Shown here: one piece after another, positions 1 through 9,421 of the stretch | How positions within the stretch are numbered: the first letter of the stretch is position 1 | Layout of the letters: the number at the start of each line of letters is the position of its first letter | Assembly: GCF_018500185.1 (NCBI RefSeq) | Contig: NZ_JAHBGI010000005.1 | Location: 124,001-188,000 of the forward strand | DNA length: 64,000 nt | Reading direction: 5' to 3' | From: Litoribacter ruber | GTDB taxonomy: Bacteria > Bacteroidota > Bacteroidia > Cytophagales > Cyclobacteriaceae | Position numbers and translations under genes: made by a program | The notes under the pieces: model-generated | The model's database searches: none | Seen by the model: the letters and a program-made list of their open reading frames with translations, nothing else | Told to the model about the DNA's origin: nothing

Positions 1-49
1 AACCTCATTTCTTGCCCTCTCCAATTACTAAATTAATTATCTTTAGTAC

Positions 50-3000
50 ATGAAGTACCCCAATTATCTTTTTGCGATTATCCTTTTGACGATAGGTTGT
101 CAAAGCCAGCCTGAAACCGATATTCCCCAAGGCAAACTATTCACGAGGCTTACTCCCCAGCAGACAGGCATTCACTTCACTAACGAATTGGAAGACAGTG
201 AGGATTTTGACGTATTCCGATATAGAAATTATTACAACGGTGGCGGGGTGGCCATAGGGGACATCAACAATGACGGCCTGCCAGACATTTTCCTGACGGC
301 CAACCGTGGTCAAAATAAACTCTACCTCAACCAAGGCGATATGCGGTTTGAAGATATAACCGACAAGGCAGGGGTGGCCGGCACTAAGCCTTGGTCCACC
401 GGCGTGACGATGGTGGACATCAATGGGGATGGCCTGCTCGATATTTATGTGTGCAATTCCGGAGACCTTGAAGGCAACAACATGGAAAATGAGCTGTTCG
501 TCAACAACGGAGATGGAACCTTCACGGAAAAAGCTGCCGAATACGGCTTGGCTGACCCAGGTTTTTCTACACATGCGGTGTTTTTTGATTATGATGGGGA
601 TGGAGACCTTGATTGTTATTTACTCAATAACTCGTTTCGCCCAATTTCAACTTTGGGATTCCGAAATCTAAGAACCCAACGGGATGCAAAAGGCGGGGAT
701 AAACTCTATAAAAACGAAAACGGGAAATTTATAGATGTCAGCGAAGAGGCCGGTATCCATGGAAGTGTTATCGGTTTCGGACTTGGGGTAAGCGTGGGGG
801 ATGTAACCGGAAACGGGCATCCTGATATTTTCATTTCCAATGACTTTTACGAAAGAGATTATCTCTACATTAATCAAGGCGATGGTACTTTCCAAGAGGC
901 CCTACCCGACTACATGCAGCATATCAGCATGTTTAGCATGGGCGCCGATATCGCCGACATCAACAACGATGGTTATCCGGAAATCTTCACTACCGACATG
1001 ATGCCGGAATCGGACCGGAGGCTGAAGACAATGGCGCAGTTCGAGACCTACGATGTGCTCCAACTCAGGCTTCAACAGGACTATTTTTACCAATATATGC
1101 GCAATACCCTACAGCTCAACAATGCAGGGCAGAATTTCAGCGAGATCGGATACTTAGCCAACGTGGCTGCGACCGACTGGAGCTGGGGGGCGCTGATTGC
1201 AGATTTCAACAATAATGGCAACAAGGAGATTTTCGTCAGCAATGGGGTGTATAAAGATGTGACAAACCAGGATTTTGTGGAATACTTGGCCTCCAATGAA
1301 AATATGAAAGCAGCTGTAGAAGGTAAAAAGGTCAATTTCCAAGACTTCGTCAACCGAATGCCCTCCGAAAAACTGACTAATTACATGTTTACCCAAAAGG
1401 CCAAGCTACAATTTGAAAATGTGGCCGATGATTGGGGATTTGGCGAGCCCACTTTTAGCAACGGGGCGGCTTATGGAGACCTGGATGGCGATGGCGACCT
1501 CGACCTGGTGATCAACAACCTGAATCAAGAGCTTTACATTTATAAAAACAACACCGTAGAAACTCAACCTAACAACAAATTTCTGACTTTCACTTTTGAG
1601 GGAGAAGGCCAAAACAGTTTCGGTCTAGGCGCCAAGGTGCAGGCTTATGCAGGAAATGAGGTCATCAGCTTTGAAAACATGCCGATAAGAGGGTTTCAGT
1701 CATCCATGGATTACAAGATGGTAATGGGACTTGGAGACTTTATTCCTGATAGCGTCCTTGTGCATTGGAGAAACGGCAAGGTGCAAAAACTGACCGACCT
1801 TGAGCTAAACTCCCATTATCATTTGAAGCAGGCAGATGCGGATGATAGAGAATGGAATAGCAGGGAAGCTGAGCCGCTATTTCTAGAAGGACCAAGAGTG
1901 GATTTTCAACATGTGGAAAACCCTTTTAATGATTTTGACAGAGAAAGGCTTACCTTCAAAATGCTTTCTACAGAGGGGCCAGCATTTGCGGTAGCAGACC
2001 TCAATGGTGACGGGCTGGAAGATTTCTTTGTCGGAGGGGCCAAGGATCAGGAAGGAGCTGTCTTTCTTCAGACTTCTGAAGGCGAATTCCTCCAGACAGG
2101 GCAAAAGTTCGCTAGTCATTCCGGGTCTGAAGATGTCTCTGCCCTGTTTTTTGATGCCGACAATGATGGAAAATTAGACCTTTTGGTAGTGAGCGGGGGG
2201 AGTGAATTCAGCTCCAATTCTCCACAGCTAAGAGATCGCCTTTACCTCAACAAAGGCCTAGATAGCAGTGGCCAACCAATCTTTGAACATGCCGAAGACG
2301 CTCTACCTAATACTTTCCAAATCGGCAGCAAGGCCGTCGCATTTGATTTTAATGGAAATGGACATCAGGACCTCTTAATCGCCAGCCGAAAAAGCAACCA
2401 ATACTATGGGCTCAACCCCACCCACCAATTGCTCATCAATGACGGCAATGGCAACTTTCAGGACAAAACGAGAGAAAATGGTCAGGTCCTAAGAGATATA
2501 GGAATGTTGACAGACCTGGCTTTATTTGAACACGATGGAAAAACAAAAATCCTGGCCGTAGGCGACTGGAACTCTATCAAACTGCTTTCAGTGGAAGACC
2601 AAACTTTGGTTAGTGAAGAATTAAAAATAGAGGGGATTGACAATACCGATGGCTGGTGGAATAGCATCACCCTTGCTGACCTAAATAAGGATGGCAAAAT
2701 GGATATCATTTTAACCAATTCAGGCCTTAACACCCGTTTGAAAACTTCCCCTGAAAACCCTATTAGCCTGTATGTGAATGATTTTGACAACAATGGATCG
2801 TATGAACAAATTACCACGTATCACCAAAATGGAAGGGACCTCCCGATTCATACCCGACACGATGTGGTAAAGCAAATGAGCTCCTTGAAAAAGAAGTTTC
2901 AAACTTATGACTCCTACGCTGAAAAAAGCATGGAGGAGATATTTGATGACAAGCAGCTTTCAAGAGCAAAGGTTTTGAGAAGTTTTATTAGCGAAAGTGT

Positions 3001-3346
3001 CGTTCTGATGAGCCGAGGCAACGATAGCTATTCCATGGAAATCCTCCCACTAGCGGCACAGTTTACCACCATGCGGAGTGCAGAGGTGATGGATGTAAAC
3101 CATGACGGACATTTGGACATCATCATGGCTGGAAATCTATATGGAGTAAAGCCAGAGTTGGGCAGATATGATGCATCCGACGGCGTGGTCCTGCTTGGCG
3201 ACGGCAAAGGCAATTTTGTACCCCAGAACTTCACCGGTTTTAAAGTCCCAGGCGAAACCAGGCACTTGCGCAAGCTGCAATCCACGTCTCCCAAACTGAT
3301 TGCAGTTCGCAATAACAATACACCCCTAGTTTTTAAATTGAATTAA
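50..3346 (+). CDS. FG-GAP/VCBS repeat lipoprotein with ASPIC/UnbV domain (copy A)
   Basis: 1098 residues. The N-terminus is a short hydrophobic signal ending in LTIGC, a lipobox with Cys17, so the protein is probably an exported lipoprotein. Two blocks of FG-GAP/VCBS-type repeats, recognisable by calcium-loop motifs such as DINNDGLPD and DVNHDGHLD, flank an ASPIC/UnbV (CRTAC1-like) domain at about residues 520-585. Such repeats normally fold as beta-propellers that bind ligands or partner proteins; no catalytic motif is visible. The stop is one base from the start of a close paralogue of the same length and architecture, so the two are co-transcribed tandem duplicates. A vanadium-haloperoxidase-like lipoprotein follows. 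Family assignment is firm; substrate and role are unknown. Confidence 0.9.
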   Translation: MKYPNYLFAIILLTIGCQSQPETDIPQGKLFTRLTPQQTGIHFTNELEDSEDFDVFRYRNYYNGGGVAIGDINNDGLPDIFLTANRGQNKLYLNQGDMRFEDITDKAGVAGTKPWSTGVTMVDINGDGLLDIYVCNSGDLEGNNMENELFVNNGDGTFTEKAAEYGLADPGFSTHAVFFDYDGDGDLDCYLLNNSFRPISTLGFRNLRTQRDAKGGDKLYKNENGKFIDVSEEAGIHGSVIGFGLGVSVGDVTGNGHPDIFISNDFYERDYLYINQGDGTFQEALPDYMQHISMFSMGADIADINNDGYPEIFTTDMMPESDRRLKTMAQFETYDVLQLRLQQDYFYQYMRNTLQLNNAGQNFSEIGYLANVAATDWSWGALIADFNNNGNKEIFVSNGVYKDVTNQDFVEYLASNENMKAAVEGKKVNFQDFVNRMPSEKLTNYMFTQKAKLQFENVADDWGFGEPTFSNGAAYGDLDGDGDLDLVINNLNQELYIYKNNTVETQPNNKFLTFTFEGEGQNSFGLGAKVQAYAGNEVISFENMPIRGFQSSMDYKMVMGLGDFIPDSVLVHWRNGKVQKLTDLELNSHYHLKQADADDREWNSREAEPLFLEGPRVDFQHVENPFNDFDRERLTFKMLSTEGPAFAVADLNGDGLEDFFVGGAKDQEGAVFLQTSEGEFLQTGQKFASHSGSEDVSALFFDADNDGKLDLLVVSGGSEFSSNSPQLRDRLYLNKGLDSSGQPIFEHAEDALPNTFQIGSKAVAFDFNGNGHQDLLIASRKSNQYYGLNPTHQLLINDGNGNFQDKTRENGQVLRDIGMLTDLALFEHDGKTKILAVGDWNSIKLLSVEDQTLVSEELKIEGIDNTDGWWNSITLADLNKDGKMDIILTNSGLNTRLKTSPENPISLYVNDFDNNGSYEQITTYHQNGRDLPIHTRHDVVKQMSSLKKKFQTYDSYAEKSMEEIFDDKQLSRAKVLRSFISESVVLMSRGNDSYSMEILPLAAQFTTMRSAEVMDVNHDGHLDIIMAGNLYGVKPELGRYDASDGVVLLGDGKGNFVPQNFTGFKVPGETRHLRKLQSTSPKLIAVRNNNTPLVFKLN

Positions 3347-3347
3347 G

Positions 3348-6300
3348 ATGAAGTACCAAGTACCCGCTTTTATATGCCTATCCTTATTTGCATCCTGTAG
3401 CTCCAGCAAAGAGGAGGATAAGGACACCCTCTTCAGATCAGTTAGCGCAGAGGAATCCGGCATTCATTTCAGCAATGAACTGGAGGAAACCGTAGACATG
3501 AACATATTCACCTACATGTATTTTTACAATGGCGGCGGTGTGGCTGTGGGGGATGTAAATGGTGACGGCTTGCTCGATGTATATTTCACCTCCAACCAAA
3601 ACGAGAATAAACTTTACCTGAATGAAGGAAACCTGAAGTTTAGGGACATCACGGAGGAATCTGGCGTGGCGGGCTTTAACAGTTGGACTACAGGTGTGAG
3701 CATGGCGGATGTCAATGGTGATGGATTGATGGATATTTATGTCAGTTACTTAGGAGATCATTTGGAGTTTAAAAGCCAAAATCAACTATTCATAAACCAA
3801 GGCAATGATGCAGACGGCATTCCAAGCTTCCGGGACGAGGCTGCCGATTATGGACTCAACCTAATCGGGTTTTCTACCCAAGCGGTCTTTTTCGATTACG
3901 ACCTAGATGGGGACTTGGACATGTTTATGCTCAACCATTCGGTGCACAACAACGGAACCTTTGGTCCCAGCACCCTCAGGGATAAAACCCATCCTTTGGC
4001 TGGTGACAAATTATTGAGAAATGATAACGGCCGGTTTGTGGATGTGACCGAGGAGGCCGGCATATTTAGCAGTGCAATCGGCTATGGCTTGGGCGTGGTA
4101 ATCAGTGACGTGAACCTCAATGGGTACCCGGATATCTTTGTTGGCAATGACTTCCATGAAAACGACTACCTCTATATCAATAATGGCGATGGGACATTTA
4201 CCAATAAGCTGAATGAATCCATGATGCATACCAGCCATTTTTCCATGGGAGTGGATTTTGCGGATCTGAATAATGATGGATTTCCGGAGCTTTTCACGTT
4301 AGACATGCTACCTGAAGATCCCAAAATCTTAAAAGCCTCAGCTGCGGAAGACCCTTATGATGTATATAACTTCAAGCTAAATTACGGTTTCACCCACCAG
4401 TTTGCCCGCAACACCCTCCAGCTCAACAATGGTAACGGCACTTTCAGCGAGGTGGGCATGATGGCCGGTGTACATGCCACGGATTGGAGCTGGTCGACAT
4501 TTTTGGCTGACCTTGATCTGGATGGGTACAAAGACATTTTTGTTGCCAACGGAATCCTGCGAAGAAGCAATGACCTCGATTACATTAACTTTATAACGGA
4601 TGAGGACATACAGTACCAGTTGCAATATGACCTCACTGAAAAAGAGCTTGCCTTGATTGAGAAAATGCCCACGATCAAACTACCCAATTATGTCTACCGC
4701 AACAATGGCAACATGACTTTCACAAACATGTCGAAAGACTGGGGATTGAACCTGGATTCCTACTCAAACGGGGCTGTATTTGTGGACCTTGACAATGACG
4801 GGGATCTGGACATTGTGGTCAACAATATCAATGACCAGGCATTTGTACTGGAAAACAGAAGCATTCAAAAGGATTCAGAATCGGATAAAAACTATGTTAA
4901 AATCCTTTTAGAAGGGAAGCCTGGGAATAATTTCGGTGTAGGCAGCAAAGTATTGGTATATCAGGGAAATGATTTTCAGATCCAGGAAGTCAGTCCAGTA
5001 AAAGGCTTCATGAGCTCATCTGATTATCGGGTGAATTTTGGGTTCAGCAAAGAACAGCCAATTGATTCCCTAATTGTAATTTGGCCGGACTTCAGCTATC
5101 AGATTATCTCCGATGTTTCTCTCAACCAAACCTTGGAGGTACAACAGACAAATGCTTCAGGAAAGTTTGATTACAGCAGGTTTCACCAAGAAAAGCCTTT
5201 CACCGTCCAGGTTGAGGATGATTTGGGAATAGATTTCAAGCATAAGGAAAACACATTCAATGAATTTACCCGAGAGCCCCTCCTCCCCCACATGCTTTCG
5301 GCAGAAGGTCCAGCGGCTGCGGTGGCTGATGTGAATGGGGATGGATTGGAGGATTTGTATATCGGCGGAGCCAAACATCAAGCAGGCAAGCTGTATTTCC
5401 AAACCTCAGGTGGCAGATTCCGCCCCAGCACTCAGCCGGTATTTCAATTGGACAGCCTGAATGAGGATGTGTCGGCTATCTTCGGAGATTTTGCCGGCAA
5501 TGGTTTCCAAGACTTATTGGTTGTGAGCGGTGGAAATGAATTTTATGGAAAGAATGCTGCCAATCAACCTAGACTTTATATTAATGACGGAAAGGGCAAC
5601 TTCAGTAAATCGGAAAACTTCCCTACTCTCTTCCTCACAGGCAGTGTGGTAGCTGCCGGAGATTTTGATGGAGATGGTGACCTGGATCTGTTTATAGGTG
5701 CCCGTACTGAACCTTGGAAATACGGAAGCAAACCCCAGTCCTATCTCTTGGAAAACAAAGGCAACGGGAAATTTGAAGTTGTTACCGCCGAGAAAGCCCC
5801 TTTCCTAGAGCAAATCGGAAAGGTGAAGGATGCCAAATGGTTGCCTCTCGAAGACAAGACCTACCCTGCCTTGGTAATCGCCGCCGAATGGGAGCCTATT
5901 ACCATTATCAAAAACGAGCAAGGCAAACTCACCCAGCTGGATGTGGCTGACAGCCCGCTTGCCTATACAAACGGTTGGTGGAACACCATCGTGGAAGGAG
6001 ACTTCGATGGAGACGGAAGAATGGATTTTATCATGGGCAACCTGGGCACCAATTCGAAACTGAAAGCGAGTAAGGAGCAGCCACTGCGGCTGTATGTGAA
6101 TGATTTTGATGAAAATGGGACAAGGGAGCAGGTTCTTTCCCACTTTATGGCTGGAAGGGAGTACCCTTTCCATACTAAAGATGAATTGTCAAAGCAGGTA
6201 CCTTCGCTGAAAAAGCAGTTTCTTTCTTATAGCGTTTTTGCTGAAGCTACCTTGGAGCAGGTCTTTGGCAAAAAACAACTTGAGGAATCGGCCAGAATGG

Positions 6301-6695
6301 AAGCCTATCAGCTTAATTCCCTACGGGTAAGAAATTTGGGCAATTATAAATTCGAGGTTGACACCTTGCCGTTTGAAGCTCAAATCTCCCCCATTCAAGC
6401 GGGTTATTACGATGCGGAGCAAAAAATGGCCCTCTTAGGTGGTAACTTCTACCCCGTAAATGTGCAAAGAGGACGCTATGACGCCTCCTATGGCCTGGCT
6501 TTGAAAGGCTCTTCCAATCCTGGCAAATTAACAGCATTATCCGGAAAAGAATCCGGTTTGAAAGTCACCGGTGAAACCAGGCGCATACTTCCTATTATTA
6601 TTGAAGGGGAAATGCATTATCTATTTATTAGGAATAATGATACGCCGGTATTGGTGAAGAGGACGGAAAACGGGGGACAGAAGAAGGAAAGCTAA
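3348..6695 (+). CDS. FG-GAP/VCBS repeat lipoprotein with ASPIC/UnbV domain (copy B)
   Basis: 1115 residues, a paralogue of the preceding gene along its whole length. The signal ends in LFASC (lipobox, Cys17). FG-GAP repeats with DVNGDGLLD, DLNNDGFPE and DLDNDGDLD loops occupy most of the protein, with an ASPIC/UnbV domain at about residues 526-590 and another propeller block after it. Shared landmarks with copy A include HATDWSW / AATDWSW, the NGWWN / DGWWN segment, and the near-identical C-terminal GETR...RNN(D/N)TP motif. The start lies one base after the stop of copy A, indicating translational coupling. Function is unknown; binding of a surface ligand or glycan is an inference from the fold. 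Confidence 0.9.
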   Translation: MKYQVPAFICLSLFASCSSSKEEDKDTLFRSVSAEESGIHFSNELEETVDMNIFTYMYFYNGGGVAVGDVNGDGLLDVYFTSNQNENKLYLNEGNLKFRDITEESGVAGFNSWTTGVSMADVNGDGLMDIYVSYLGDHLEFKSQNQLFINQGNDADGIPSFRDEAADYGLNLIGFSTQAVFFDYDLDGDLDMFMLNHSVHNNGTFGPSTLRDKTHPLAGDKLLRNDNGRFVDVTEEAGIFSSAIGYGLGVVISDVNLNGYPDIFVGNDFHENDYLYINNGDGTFTNKLNESMMHTSHFSMGVDFADLNNDGFPELFTLDMLPEDPKILKASAAEDPYDVYNFKLNYGFTHQFARNTLQLNNGNGTFSEVGMMAGVHATDWSWSTFLADLDLDGYKDIFVANGILRRSNDLDYINFITDEDIQYQLQYDLTEKELALIEKMPTIKLPNYVYRNNGNMTFTNMSKDWGLNLDSYSNGAVFVDLDNDGDLDIVVNNINDQAFVLENRSIQKDSESDKNYVKILLEGKPGNNFGVGSKVLVYQGNDFQIQEVSPVKGFMSSSDYRVNFGFSKEQPIDSLIVIWPDFSYQIISDVSLNQTLEVQQTNASGKFDYSRFHQEKPFTVQVEDDLGIDFKHKENTFNEFTREPLLPHMLSAEGPAAAVADVNGDGLEDLYIGGAKHQAGKLYFQTSGGRFRPSTQPVFQLDSLNEDVSAIFGDFAGNGFQDLLVVSGGNEFYGKNAANQPRLYINDGKGNFSKSENFPTLFLTGSVVAAGDFDGDGDLDLFIGARTEPWKYGSKPQSYLLENKGNGKFEVVTAEKAPFLEQIGKVKDAKWLPLEDKTYPALVIAAEWEPITIIKNEQGKLTQLDVADSPLAYTNGWWNTIVEGDFDGDGRMDFIMGNLGTNSKLKASKEQPLRLYVNDFDENGTREQVLSHFMAGREYPFHTKDELSKQVPSLKKQFLSYSVFAEATLEQVFGKKQLEESARMEAYQLNSLRVRNLGNYKFEVDTLPFEAQISPIQAGYYDAEQKMALLGGNFYPVNVQRGRYDASYGLALKGSSNPGKLTALSGKESGLKVTGETRRILPIIIEGEMHYLFIRNNDTPVLVKRTENGGQKKES

Positions 6696-6707
6696 TGAAG
6701 TAGTGAC

Positions 6708-6738
6708 TTTGAAAAAATACAATTTTGAAGTATCTTAC
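6708..6738 (+). promoter_or_regulatory. Candidate Bacteroidota promoter for the haloperoxidase-like gene
   Basis: TTTG at 6708-6711, a 19-base spacer, then TATCTTAC at 6731-6738 (six of eight matches to TAnnTTTG). Spacing fits the Bacteroidota -33/-7 consensus and would place transcription start about 35 bases before the ATG at 6781. Confidence 0.35.
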
Positions 6739-6780
6739 TTTATATTTTAAACAGTAATAATATTACCAAATTTTATCGGG

Positions 6781-8118
6781 ATGAGAATTCAGTTGTCCAT
6801 AGTATCATTTACCTTTCTGATTATGGGATGGGCATGCCAGCCTAAGGAAATGGATGAGCGGGTTTATACCGGAGATTTGCTTATAGATGCCAATGAACAG
6901 CTTACCCAAGTGATTGTTCACGACATTTTTAGCCCACCCGTGGCCAGCAGAATCTACGCTTATCCCTCCATAGCAGCTTATGAAGTGGCTGCTATGGCTG
7001 ACCCATCTCTACAGTCCCTTGCAGGGCAGCTCAATGGCTTTGAGGAAAAGACCTATGATGTCCCCGAAGATGTATTTTACCCATTGGCAGCACTGACTGC
7101 ATACTATCAAGTGGCCACTGCGTTGGTTTTTTCGGAAGACCAGCTGGAAAACCACCAAAAAGAGCTTTTAAAATCATTTAGGTCAGCATTGTCCACAAAA
7201 GCTTATTCCAATTCCATCGATTTGGGAAAAGAAGTGGCCGCCCACGTACTTGATTATTCCAAGGGGGACAATTACCACCAAAGCAGGTCTTTTGAGAAAT
7301 ACGGGTTGACGGGCATAGAAGGGACTTGGCAGCCCACGCCTCCAGCTTACATGGAAGGTATAGAGCCGCATTGGAATAAAATCAGGCCATTCTTTTTGGA
7401 TTCAGCCGCCCAATTCAAATCAACACCTCCAACAGCCTACAGCAAGGATCCAGAAAGTCAGTTTTACAAAGAGGCCTACGAAGTGTTCAATGTTCATCAA
7501 ACCATGACCGATGAGCAAAAGGATATTGCCTTTTTCTGGGATTGCAATCCCTACAAGATGAATATCAAAGGCCATGTGATGTTTGCCGAGAAGAAAATCA
7601 CCCCTGGAGGGCACTGGATGGGCATTGCAGGCATTGCAGCCAAGAAGGCACAGCTAGACTGGAAAGGCACTGCTGAGGCCATGGCTTATACCGCTATTAC
7701 TTTAATGGATGGATTTATCGCCTGCTGGGATGAAAAATACCGAAGTGTACTGGTAAGGCCTGAAACTTTCATCAATCAGCATATCGATGAAGACTGGGTA
7801 CCCTTGTTGCAGACTCCCCCATTCCCAGAGTACACCAGTGGCCACAGCGTAATTTCTACAGCCGCAGCCAATACATTGACACATCTATTTGGGGAGCCAT
7901 TTGAATTTGTGGACTCTACTGAGGTAGCTTACGGCCTTCCTACACGCACCTTCCCTTCTTTTAGGGCAGCAGCCGAAGAAGCAGCCATCAGTAGGCTATA
8001 TGGAGGAATTCACTATAGGCCAGCGATAACGGAAGGCACCAAAAAGGGTCAAAAAGTAGGCGACCACCTACTTGTAAAGGTAAAAACCCGCCAGGAAAAC
8101 TTGGCGGAGAGCAGGTAG
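6781..8118 (+). CDS. Vanadium-dependent haloperoxidase-like (PAP2 superfamily) lipoprotein
   Basis: 445 residues with a lipoprotein signal (Cys19 in MGWAC). All three active-site blocks of the vanadium chloroperoxidase / type 2 phosphatidic acid phosphatase superfamily are visible: a K-x6-RP motif (KYRSVLVRP, about residues 319-327), a TSGHS loop near 353-357, and SR-x5-H (SRLYGGIH, about 404-411). These bind vanadate or phosphate, with the last His as the axial ligand or nucleophile. Whether the protein is a haloperoxidase or a phosphatase cannot be decided from sequence. It sits downstream of two FG-GAP lipoproteins with its own possible promoter, and ends 7 bases from the convergent nadD. 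Confidence 0.85.
   Translation: MRIQLSIVSFTFLIMGWACQPKEMDERVYTGDLLIDANEQLTQVIVHDIFSPPVASRIYAYPSIAAYEVAAMADPSLQSLAGQLNGFEEKTYDVPEDVFYPLAALTAYYQVATALVFSEDQLENHQKELLKSFRSALSTKAYSNSIDLGKEVAAHVLDYSKGDNYHQSRSFEKYGLTGIEGTWQPTPPAYMEGIEPHWNKIRPFFLDSAAQFKSTPPTAYSKDPESQFYKEAYEVFNVHQTMTDEQKDIAFFWDCNPYKMNIKGHVMFAEKKITPGGHWMGIAGIAAKKAQLDWKGTAEAMAYTAITLMDGFIACWDEKYRSVLVRPETFINQHIDEDWVPLLQTPPFPEYTSGHSVISTAAANTLTHLFGEPFEFVDSTEVAYGLPTRTFPSFRAAAEEAAISRLYGGIHYRPAITEGTKKGQKVGDHLLVKVKTRQENLAESR
8082..8107 (-). terminator. Intrinsic terminator for nadD inside the haloperoxidase 3' end
   Basis: On the minus strand a CCGCCA/TGGCGG stem (plus-strand arms 8088-8093 and 8102-8107, 8-base loop) is followed by GTTTTTA. 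It lies just past the nadD stop and is embedded in the last codons of the convergent haloperoxidase-like gene. Confidence 0.6.
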
Positions 8119-8125
8119 GTTTATA

Positions 8126-8692
8126 CTAAAGGAAAAACTTTCTATCCAAGATATACTCCTCCACTTTGGGGTGAAGTAGATACTTTACAGAAAAGCCTGA
8201 CTTGATAGATTTTCTGATAAAGGTGGCAGAAACGTCAATCATCGGGGCATCTACATAGCGCACATTTGAATGCTCTAACACTTTATTTTTCCCCGGCCGG
8301 GGATACACATACAAGCCATACTGCTCTAGAATTTGCTCACTGTTTTTCCACTTGTGGAAATGGTTGAGATTGTCCCCCCCAATGATCAGCTTAAACTCAT
8401 GGCCGGGATGTTTATCGGAAAGGTACGTGAGGGTATCAATGGTATAGCTTGGCCTGGGCATGTGGAATTCCACATCGGTGGCCTTGAAGGAAAAATGGTC
8501 GGCAATGGCGAGCTCCACCATTCGGAGTCTATCCTGTTCGTGCAGTAAAGAACGGGGGTTTTTGAAGGGGTTCTGGGGAGAAACGACAAACCATACCTCA
8601 TCCAAATCCGTCTGATCCACCATTACGTTAGCAATGATGAGATGACCTATGTGAATGGGATTAAAAGAGCCGAAAAATAAACCGATTTTCAT
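8126..8692 (-). CDS. nadD: Nicotinate-nucleotide adenylyltransferase
   Basis: 188 residues, the usual size for NadD. It joins ATP and nicotinate mononucleotide to make deamido-NAD in NAD biosynthesis, in the cytoplasm. The nucleotidyltransferase signature GSFNPIHIGH is at residues 8-17, and a VSATFIRKS segment near residue 156 corresponds to the ISSTxIR ATP-binding motif. Other landmarks are FVVSPQNPFK and IIGGDNL. It reads in the same direction as gmk upstream but is separated from it by 144 bases of tandem repeats, so co-transcription is uncertain. A terminator-like hairpin lies just after its stop. Confidence 0.95.
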   Translation of the reverse strand: MKIGLFFGSFNPIHIGHLIIANVMVDQTDLDEVWFVVSPQNPFKNPRSLLHEQDRLRMVELAIADHFSFKATDVEFHMPRPSYTIDTLTYLSDKHPGHEFKLIIGGDNLNHFHKWKNSEQILEQYGLYVYPRPGKNKVLEHSNVRYVDAPMIDVSATFIRKSIKSGFSVKYLLHPKVEEYILDRKFFL

Positions 8693-8705
8693 GGAAAAAG
8701 GGACA

Positions 8706-8744
8706 CAGAGTTAAACAGAGTTTAAAATGAGTTTCACAGAGTTT
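8706..8744. repeat. Degenerate 10/11-bp tandem repeat (CAGAGTTT core)
   Basis: Four units with core CAGAGTT(T) begin at 8706, 8716, 8727 (as ATGAGTTT) and 8737, giving a 10-11-10 base period. It occupies the first part of the gap between nadD and gmk, and a different 7-bp array follows. Confidence 0.6.
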
Positions 8745-8776
8745 CAACTGAAGCACAAAAGTCTTACCCTATTTTC

Positions 8777-8832
8777 TACCGTATCCGGTATTCGGCCTCC
8801 CGTCCTCCGTCTTCGGTCTTCGGTCTTCGGTC
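8777..8832. repeat. Degenerate heptanucleotide tandem array (TTCGGTC family)
   Basis: Eight contiguous 7-base units from 8777: TACCGTA, TCCGGTA, TTCGGCC, TCCCGTC, CTCCGTC and then three exact TTCGGTC. The array ends four bases before the gmk stop. Shorter copies of the same unit lie at 12477-12497 and 24882-24895, both intergenic. Exact units at one end and decayed ones at the other suggest growth and decay by slippage. Confidence 0.75.
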
Positions 8833-8836
8833 AAAA

Positions 8837-9409
8837 TTATTTATTTAGAAAATCACCGACCAGCTTTTCTGCTTCGGCAAATGATTTTTCCATATCATCG
8901 TTGACCAAGGTGACGTCGAATTTGTTTTCGAAGCCCATTTCAAACTTGGCTTTGTAAAGTCTTCTGGAAAGACTCTCTTCCGATTCAGTGCCTCTGTCTT
9001 TGAGTCTCTCGGTGAGTTCGTCCAGAGAAGGGACTTTCACAAAAATCGCCAAAGCCTTATCTCCAAAATATTTCTTAAGGTTAAGGCCTCCTTTAACATC
9101 CACATCGAAGATCACATGGCGGCCCTCATCCCAGATCCGTTGGATCTCTTCTTTGAGCGTCCCGTAGAAGTTGCCTTCATAGACTTCCTCCCACTCGATA
9201 AATTCGTCTTTGTCAATTTTTTGTTTGAAATCCTCAGGGGTCAAAAAATAATAGTCTTTACCGTTTTGTTCGGAGCGACCGCGTTTGTCCCTAGTACAGG
9301 CTGAAATAGAAAAACCCAGCTTTGGGTTTTTAGAAATGAGGTGTTTTACAATTGTGGTTTTCCCGGAACCCGATGGAGCCGAAAAAATAATCGCTTTTCC
9401 TGATGACAT
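8837..9409 (-). CDS. gmk: Guanylate kinase
   Basis: 190 residues, typical for bacterial guanylate kinase. It phosphorylates GMP to GDP with ATP. The P-loop SGSGKTT is at residues 13-19. The GMP-binding region includes STACT-like SACTRDKR and the Y-x-F segment [10 protein letters not shown], followed by [13 protein letters not shown] and [10 protein letters not shown], all characteristic. It starts 12 bases after the anti-sigma-like gene, so gmk probably belongs to the sigma/anti-sigma transcript. Confidence 0.97.
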   Translation of the reverse strand: MSSGKAIIFSAPSGSGKTTIVKHLISKNPKLGFSISACTRDKRGRSEQNGKDYYFLTPEDFKQKIDKDEFIEWEEVYEGNFYGTLKEEIQRIWDEGRHVIFDVDVKGGLNLKKYFGDKALAIFVKVPSLDELTERLKDRGTESEESLSRRLYKAKFEMGFENKFDVTLVNDDMEKSFAEAEKLVGDFLNK

Positions 9410-9421
9410 GAATTAACTTAA

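Noticed and set aside
38-45. TATCTTTA resembling a -7 box before the first gene
   Set aside because: Transcription would begin at or after the ATG at 50, so it is probably chance in AT-rich DNA.
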